Of a stretch of DNA of 64,000 nt, positions 60,445 to 64,000 are shown piece by piece. The translations under genes were made by a program, and so were the position numbers. Origin of the DNA: Entonaema liquescens (taxonomy: Eukaryota; Ascomycota; Sordariomycetes; Xylariales; Xylariaceae); the NCBI GenBank assembly GCA_902805475.1, contig CADCSX010000009.1, positions 1,488,001 through 1,552,000 on the forward strand, written 5' to 3'. Position 1 is the first letter of the stretch, and the number at the start of each line of letters is the position of its first letter. Under the pieces are notes generated by a model that ran no database searches, was not told the DNA's origin, and saw only the letters and a program-made list of their open reading frames with translations.

Positions 60445-61067
60445 TGCTATATTTCAGAAAAATGAATAACCCGTATTATAGAAAAATTATAAAATCTAGC
60501 CGTTCAAAGGTATAGGGATTGGTTCAAAATTGAATTTGAATCTTTGGAGTAAATATTAGCGAAACGATTCGGCTGGTCAAATACGTAAGTAGGCGCGTCA
60601 CGTCACGTCTTATCTTCAACGTGAAAGACCCACTTTCATTTACTAGCAAGCGCGGCTCTGCGATTGCGGAACTAAAAACCCCTGTACCTGCAAGCCGCTG
60701 TCCCAATGCTTTGGTTCAATTAAATTCGATTCGCTGAAAGTTCTCTGTCCAAGATCCCGTTCCCTTGAAACCAGCTTAACATCCAAATGTTATGCATGTT
60801 TCGACTAGGTCCATCTAGAAATAGCCCGATAGACGAGATCGTTAGAACAGCCAATCTTGTGCTCCACTAGTCCATCTGGCCTCCATTATCAAAATTCTAG
60901 AACGGTTTTATATCTGATCGACTGTCATTTCCTGAGAGTAACCGACATGACTACTCCAGAAGATAGTTTCATCGCCAGCGGTGTATTGTATTCCTCCGAT
61001 GTCGGATAGGAATTAACTTGGTTGATATTGGAATACGAGAGCGATATAACCACATATATGTACTCTC
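60445..61067. other. Intergenic region (LRR gene / PLP2)
   Basis: Both neighbours are on the minus strand, so this carries the LRR promoter and the PLP2 terminator. No gene is seen. Confidence 0.45.
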
Positions 61068-61912
61068 TCAATCCCAATCATCATCATCGTCGTCGTTAGC
61101 AGTTGCATGTCTCAGATTTCCACTCTTAATCCCTTTGCTCATTAGTTGCTCTTCTTTCGCGTCCTCGGCGTCTCTCTTCCTTTTTACTACCCTCATATCT
61201 TTCTCGCCTACCGCGCCCACTTCAACTAGCAACTTATCGATGTCCAGCATGCTCATTCGTACACCACCAACGGTGACAAGAGTGACTACTTGCTTCACAA
61301 TATCACCGTTTTTATATACAAGGATGGTTGGACAGTTCCGGTCTGGATAATTCTCAATTGCTTTATCCGCTCGGATTTCGCAGAACTTTACATCGCCGTA
61401 TTCTTTCGCTGCTTGCTTCCAAAGCTCTGACAAAACTCTAGATTCGACGTTGGTACCAAGTGAAGATGTGAGATTGACAAAAACGGGTCCCTTGTGTGAG
61501 GCTTCTGTTACTTCGCGCGAATACTCGGGTTTCGATATCGGATAGACTGTGCCGTGTATTGACTTCTTCGTCAAACTATTTAACTCTTGCATTCGCTTTT
61601 GTCGGTACTGCTCGAGAAAAGCGTCGTCTTCTTCATCTTCTAGCGCGTCAAGCTCATCGAGTTCTTTTCCCTCCAACCTGTTCTCATGCGCTATTCTCTG
61701 GGCCTCAAGCAAAGCTTCTTCTATCATAGGTGTAGGAGAAGGGGGCTTTTCAGGTATGACACCGTGTTTGCGGAGTATATCATTCCTATTGAAGTTTATG
61801 GAATGAGTACTTAGGTAACAAGTGAGCTTATTCCGAATCGGACATACCATTCGGTGTCCGCGTTTGGGTCGTCAATAGGAACAGCTATTCTCTGATCTGT
61901 TGGCGCGGCCAT
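61068..61912 (-). CDS. Phosducin-like protein, PLP2 type
   Basis: Exons 61912-61848 and 61785-61068 give 260 aa. The N-terminus reads MAAPTDQRIAVPIDDPNADTEW-NDILRKHGVIPEKPP, the conserved phosducin-like II helix. A Glu-rich helix and KKSIHGTVYPISKPEYSREVTEAS follow, and then the thioredoxin-like fold (GPVFVNLTSS, KFCEIRADKAIENYPDRNCPTILVYKNGDIVKQ) without a CxxC active site. The tail is acidic (DDDDDDWD). Yeast Plp2 assists the CCT chaperonin in folding actin and tubulin and is essential; the same role is inferred. The intron splits the codon for Trp22 and has GTATGT and ATAG ends. It is divergent from eS27, with about 680 bp between starts. Confidence 0.93.
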
Positions 61913-62593
61913 CTTGATTGAATTCAATGTGGTGGTACTTTATGCGAGGGTAAGGTAAAGTAAGACTGCAAATATTAAGATTTATATGTAACAAAGCACG
62001 GTAGTGGTATCCTTAAGCTGCCTTGATATATAGAACTGAGTTTTAAGAGGGTGCCTGATGTCGTGTTACGTACCTGACCAATGTAATTCGAAGTAAATTG
62101 ACCCCTCAGCCCCTCAGCCCCTCCAAGTGGATGCTTTGCTAAAACAGCAAGATGATGAAATAGCCTAGCCCAAATTGAACTGCCAGCTGGCCTTGTAAGC
62201 TTTGCCAGGTGCCCACATCTAAAAGATCTCGGCTTCCGGATCAGTGTTTCCCAGCTCGCCAGGCTCCAACCAGAAGGGGTGGGTCTTTAAAAGCCCTAGC
62301 CCTCTTCACCACTAAGCCTGATTGGGCTAAACTATAAGGGTCTTAGTTAGTTTCGCCTCCTGCACACCAGAGTCAGTCCGTCGAATCAAAATCCATCTCT
62401 CCAAAATTTACCAAGCGAACTTTTTATCTCAAGAACACACACACGACCTTCCCCTCAATCTCTTAACTACCTCAACCATCGTTGTTCGCAAGCATAGCCA
62501 AAATCTGCCATCAACTCTATCTTCAGATTTCGCCAGCCAATATTTTGCTTGCCAACTCATCGATCAAGACACTTCTTGTGACAATTAGACAAG
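61913..62593. promoter_or_regulatory. Divergent promoter region of PLP2 and eS27
   Basis: This 681-bp stretch between diverging starts includes a pyrimidine-rich segment at 62440-62470, close to the eS27 ATG, which is typical of ribosomal-protein gene leaders. There is a threefold CCCCTCAG repeat at about 62101-62125. No further site is assigned. Confidence 0.5.
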
Positions 62594-63169
62594 ATGGTAA
62601 GTTTAAATTAACTATGGTGTTTGTTTATGCCCTCTGTCATGTTGTTGACCGATCGCCACGACTTTCGTCTCATGAATCATCGATACTTCCACGCCAATAT
62701 CAACATCAATATCAGCAAACGAAATTATTCATTTCTATCTAGAGATCATGTCTAGAATAGATATTGTAGCTCGATGATTGATATGATCTAAATACGACTT
62801 TGATGGACAAATGAATACTGGGATTCGCATTCACAAATAGTACCTTGATGCTAACGAAAATTTTCAAGGTTCTCGCCGTTGATCTTCTCAACCCCAGCCC
62901 GGCCGCCGAGGCCAAGAAGCACAAGCTCAAGGTACGATATCAGTTTATTCTTAATAACCCCAGATAAGACTAACGATTTGGTATAGACCTTGGTGCCCAG
63001 CCCCCGATCCTTCTTCATGGACGTTAAGTGCCCCGGCTGCTTCACAATCACCACTGTGTTCTCCCACGCCCAGACTGTCGTTATCTGCCAAGGCTGCACC
63101 ACCGTTCTTTGCCAACCTACTGGTGGTAAGGCTCGATTGACGGAGGGCTGCTCTTTCCGAAGAAAGTAG
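62594..63169 (+). CDS. RPS27: 40S ribosomal protein eS27
   Basis: Exons 62594-62596 (only the ATG), 62869-62931 and 62987-63169 give 82 aa, the exact size of eS27. The protein reads M-VLAVDLLNPSPAAEAKKHKLK-TLVPSPRSFFMDVKCPGC, with a C4 zinc finger formed by CPGC and CQGC, and ends in GGKARLTEGCSFRRK. It belongs to the small ribosomal subunit. The initiator codon is alone on its exon, followed at once by GTAAGT, and the 272-nt first intron ends in AAG at 62866-62868; ribosomal-protein genes often carry such leader introns. The second intron ends ATAG. Expression is expected to be high and constitutive. Confidence 0.96.
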
Positions 63170-64000
63170 AGGGTTTCGTCTCGTATTTTCTTCGTTCTTG
63201 GGCATAGGTTACGACATCATGGTATGGTTCGGATATCTGCAAGGTACTCGACGGAATGGGCGCATGAAAAAAATAAACTTGGCATCTTGTCTTCCGGACA
63301 TACTCGACTTTTACGAACCTCTACGTCTTTGCAGATAGACGACGGATACCAAAAAGAACCTTAATACAAGAGGGGCGTTTGGGGTCCTGATATCTTGCAT
63401 CATCCGTTTCGCTACGAATGATTTTTTCCTCGTTTTCTCGCCTTGTGTATTACGAAGTCGTCACCTTCAGACATAAGCAGGATGGTTTATTCTGCTTGGG
63501 TGGATAGCTGGAAATGGCTTTCCACATGAGCATCTCGTGAGACGTATTTCTGCAAAAGGGTATGTCTCTAGATGTGAGGACGTGGAACGTTGATTGAGGA
63601 TCGCTACATACCCTACCGTAGTGATTGTTGTTTTCACTGCATTAGGCGAATTCACATGGTTCCACCACCTTTTCTGACGTCTTGCCCATAGTGACGACCG
63701 ATATCCACTGTTTTCTCAATTTTCATGATAGAAATTCGTAGCACGTAGATTATGACTGCATGAACCGGAGGCGTTTTAACTTTAAGTTTATACATTTCAT
63801 CCTAGAATTCCTGTTATATGAGGAGTTCCTTCCTAATTCAGAGTCCTACATCTGGTTAATTAGACACACAAGCCCCTTACTCAGGAGAGGATATATTTGA
63901 TATCAAAGTAAAGTAATATTTTATGCCCACAGATCAAGGCACCGGTGCATATATTATACCCGTGAATCATGACTTCTCCGTAGGGAGGATTATCTTATAT
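63170..64000. other. 3' flank of eS27 and window end
   Basis: No gene, RNA or repeat is recognised; AT-rich sequence runs to the end of the window. Confidence 0.45.

Noticed and set aside
1..64000. CRISPR arrays, insertion sequences and bacterial operon signals
   Set aside because: The window is eukaryotic; no direct-repeat/spacer array or transposase gene was seen.

Overview
The window reads as chromosomal DNA of a filamentous ascomycete (Pezizomycotina, probably Sordariomycetes). The evidence is: genes split by short introns (about 45-230 nt) with GTAAGT/GTATGT donors and CTAAC-like branch sites; fungus-specific proteins (New1/Elf1-type ABCF ATPase, Clr5-ankyrin protein, AsaB-like oxygenase, OCH1-type GT32 mannosyltransferase, Msc7-type aldehyde dehydrogenase); and long AT-rich intergenic stretches with recurring TACCTAGGTA palindromes. 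I assembled the gene models by hand from conserved protein reading frames and splice signals; no searches were run.

Layout. 1-5 kb: a Gin4/Hsl1-type morphogenesis kinase (minus). 5-6.8 kb: gene-free, with a 423-bp inverted-repeat element. 6.8-10.4 kb: SMC5 (plus). 10.9-12.8 kb: Msc7-like aldehyde dehydrogenase with a one-base frameshift (minus). 13.2-14.9 kb: histidyl-tRNA synthetase with two possible starts (plus). 15.6-18.4 kb: a seven-exon, seven-transmembrane receptor-like protein (minus). 19.8-27.3 kb: a group of four metabolic/transport genes: ArsB/NhaD-like permease, AsaB/CmcJ-like oxygenase, UNC93-like transporter and TauD-like dioxygenase. 27.9-31.5 kb: Clr5-ankyrin gene with one in-frame TAG (minus). 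32.5-33.8 kb: GT25-like glycosyltransferase. 34.0 kb: tRNA-Thr(AGU). 34.9-38.3 kb: New1/Elf1 (minus). 38.3-41.9 kb: gene-free. 41.9-44.1 kb: a fungal regulator-like protein. 45.9-46.6 kb: a DUF3237-like protein. 47.5-48.0 kb: a small coiled-coil protein. 49.6-50.8 kb: GT32. 52.0-54.2 kb: mitochondrial-type acyl-CoA synthetase. 55.1-55.4 kb: a serine palmitoyltransferase small-subunit-like protein. 55.4-58.6 kb: gene-free. 58.6-60.4 kb: leucine-rich-repeat protein. 61.1-61.9 kb: phosducin-like protein. 62.6-63.2 kb: ribosomal protein eS27.

How the genes relate. Most are ordinary single-copy housekeeping genes: genome maintenance (SMC5), translation (HisRS, New1, eS27, tRNA-Thr), protein folding (PLP2) and glycosylation (GT25, GT32). 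The 19.8-27.3 kb block looks more accessory: two oxygenases and two transporters lie side by side, and the UNC93-like transporter and the TauD-like dioxygenase share a 580-bp divergent promoter. The most interesting items are the 7TM receptor-like protein with a glycosylated, cysteine-bearing loop and a long cytoplasmic tail; the two otherwise intact genes broken by a single change (Msc7-like, Clr5-ankyrin); a dispersed inverted-repeat family; and the repeated use of AAG 3' splice sites.
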